Positions 5,838 to 6,458 of a stretch of 6,458 nucleotides of DNA are shown in pieces. This stretch comes from an uncultured Clostridia bacterium (lineage in GTDB: Bacteria; Bacillota; Clostridia; Oscillospirales; Ruminococcaceae). The stretch spans positions 1 through 6,458 of the forward strand of contig CAMEPN010000108.1 in assembly GCA_945931735.1 (NCBI GenBank), given 5' to 3'. The translations under genes were made by a program, and so were the position numbers. Each line of letters opens with the position of its first letter. The first letter of the stretch is position 1. The notes below the pieces were generated by a model that was not told the DNA's origin, did not search any database, and saw only the letters and a list, made by a program, of their open reading frames with translations.

Positions 5838-6458
5838 TCACTCGTCCGCAAGCCCCATATCCATGATAAAGCGGTCGCGGTTGCGCCAGTCCTCCTTGAC
5901 CTTGACGAAGCATTGCAGGTTGACCTTCGCCCCGAGAAGCTCCTCAATGTCCTTTCGCGCAAGCGTTCCTATCTGCTTAAGGCGCTCGCCGCCCTTGCCG
6001 ATTATCATGCCCTTGTGGGAGTCGCGCTCGCAGATTATCACCGCGCCGATATCGATTATCTCCTCGTCGCCCTTCATGCGGCTCTTGAAGCTCTCTATTT
6101 CAACGGCGGTGCCGTGAGGTATTTCCTCGTTCATTGTCCAGAGTATCTTCTCGCGGATTATTTCCGAGCACATGAAGCGCTCCGTGCGGTCGGTCGCGAT
6201 GTCATCGGGGAAGAAGTGCTCCCCCTCGACCGCGTATTTTTCCAGCATGGACAGCAGTCCGTCGGTGTTTATGCGGTTCTTAACGCTTATCGGAATGACC
6301 TCCGCGAAATCGTACAGCGCCGAATACTGCGCGATTATGGGCAGGATATCCGACTTGTCTTTAAGCAGGTCTATTTTGTTGAGCAGGAGGATAACATCTG
6401 TTCCGTGCTGCGCGAACGAGCGAATAAGCTGCTCCTCGACGGGGGAGATCTTCTTTGT
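5838..6458 (-). CDS. era: GTPase Era, C-terminal two thirds, N-terminus off the window
   Basis: Era is an essential Ras-like GTPase with an RNA-binding KH domain that binds the 3' end of 16S rRNA and helps mature the 30S subunit. The frame is open to the right edge; 206 residues are present and about 95-100 are missing, including the G1-G3 nucleotide motifs. Numbered from the first complete codon at the edge, the G4 motif is NKID at 27-30, preceded by a VILLL strand. The G5 region is PISVK at 56-60, where S-A is more usual than S-V. The type-II KH domain occupies about 135-200, with GxxG as GKGG at 154-157 and the family-typical VKVKEDWRNRD near 186-196. The ATG at 6248 is internal and is not the true start. 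The stop is at 5838 and no intact gene follows on this strand within the window. The converging XRE gene ends 127 bases away. Confidence 0.95.
   Translation of the reverse strand, partial: TKKISPVEEQLIRSFAQHGTDVILLLNKIDLLKDKSDILPIIAQYSALYDFAEVIPISVKNRINTDGLLSMLEKYAVEGEHFFPDDIATDRTERFMCSEIIREKILWTMNEEIPHGTAVEIESFKSRMKGDEEIIDIGAVIICERDSHKGMIIGKGGERLKQIGTLARKDIEELLGAKVNLQCFVKVKEDWRNRDRFIMDMGLADE

Noticed and set aside
1..6458. CRISPR array, tRNA, rRNA, insertion sequence or prophage
   Set aside because: No regularly spaced repeats, cloverleaf sequence, transposase frame or phage structural gene was seen on either strand.

Overview
The window reads as ordinary chromosome of a Gram-positive anaerobe of the class Clostridia, most likely a Ruminococcus-like member of the Oscillospiraceae. 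This is inferred from the purF-type and Era sequences, Gram-positive Shine-Dalgarno sites (AGGAG, GGAGG, GAGGTG), frequent ATA isoleucine codons, moderate GC with AT-rich intergenic regions, and a style of hybrid histidine kinase and lipoprotein common in that group. No database search was possible, so the genus is a guess.

Layout. On the plus strand, 1-444 is the 3' end of an amidophosphoribosyltransferase (PurF) type gene. It converges on a minus-strand hybrid sensor histidine kinase (518-3127), and a perfect 11-bp hairpin between them can serve both genes. Next come two tightly coupled minus-strand genes: a histidine-phosphatase-superfamily enzyme (4234-4842) followed by a TraB/GumN-family lipoprotein (3287-4222). 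The lipoprotein starts at TTG, and its ribosome binding site overlaps the phosphatase stop codon. An intrinsic terminator separates this pair from the kinase. Divergent from the phosphatase is an XRE-type regulator (5045-5710, plus) with a good sigma-A-like promoter and its own terminator. The right edge holds the C-terminal two thirds of the GTPase Era (5838-6458, minus), which runs off the window.

How the parts may work together. The purF and era ends belong to core metabolism (purine synthesis; 16S rRNA/30S maturation) and frame an accessory-looking middle. The kinase has its own receiver domain but no response regulator or Hpt partner here. The phosphatase/lipoprotein pair and the XRE regulator share a 202-bp divergent control region with overlapping promoter candidates. 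It also contains a terminator-like inverted repeat just ahead of the phosphatase gene. The XRE protein is therefore a candidate regulator of itself and of the pair, by position only.

I see no tRNA or rRNA, no CRISPR array, no transposase and no phage gene, and no gene-free stretch longer than about 205 bases. I do not see convincing evidence of a wholly new system. The best items for a second look are the cysteine-rich PurF tail, the coupled phosphatase/lipoprotein operon with its possible attenuator, and the near-repeat flanking the XRE gene.
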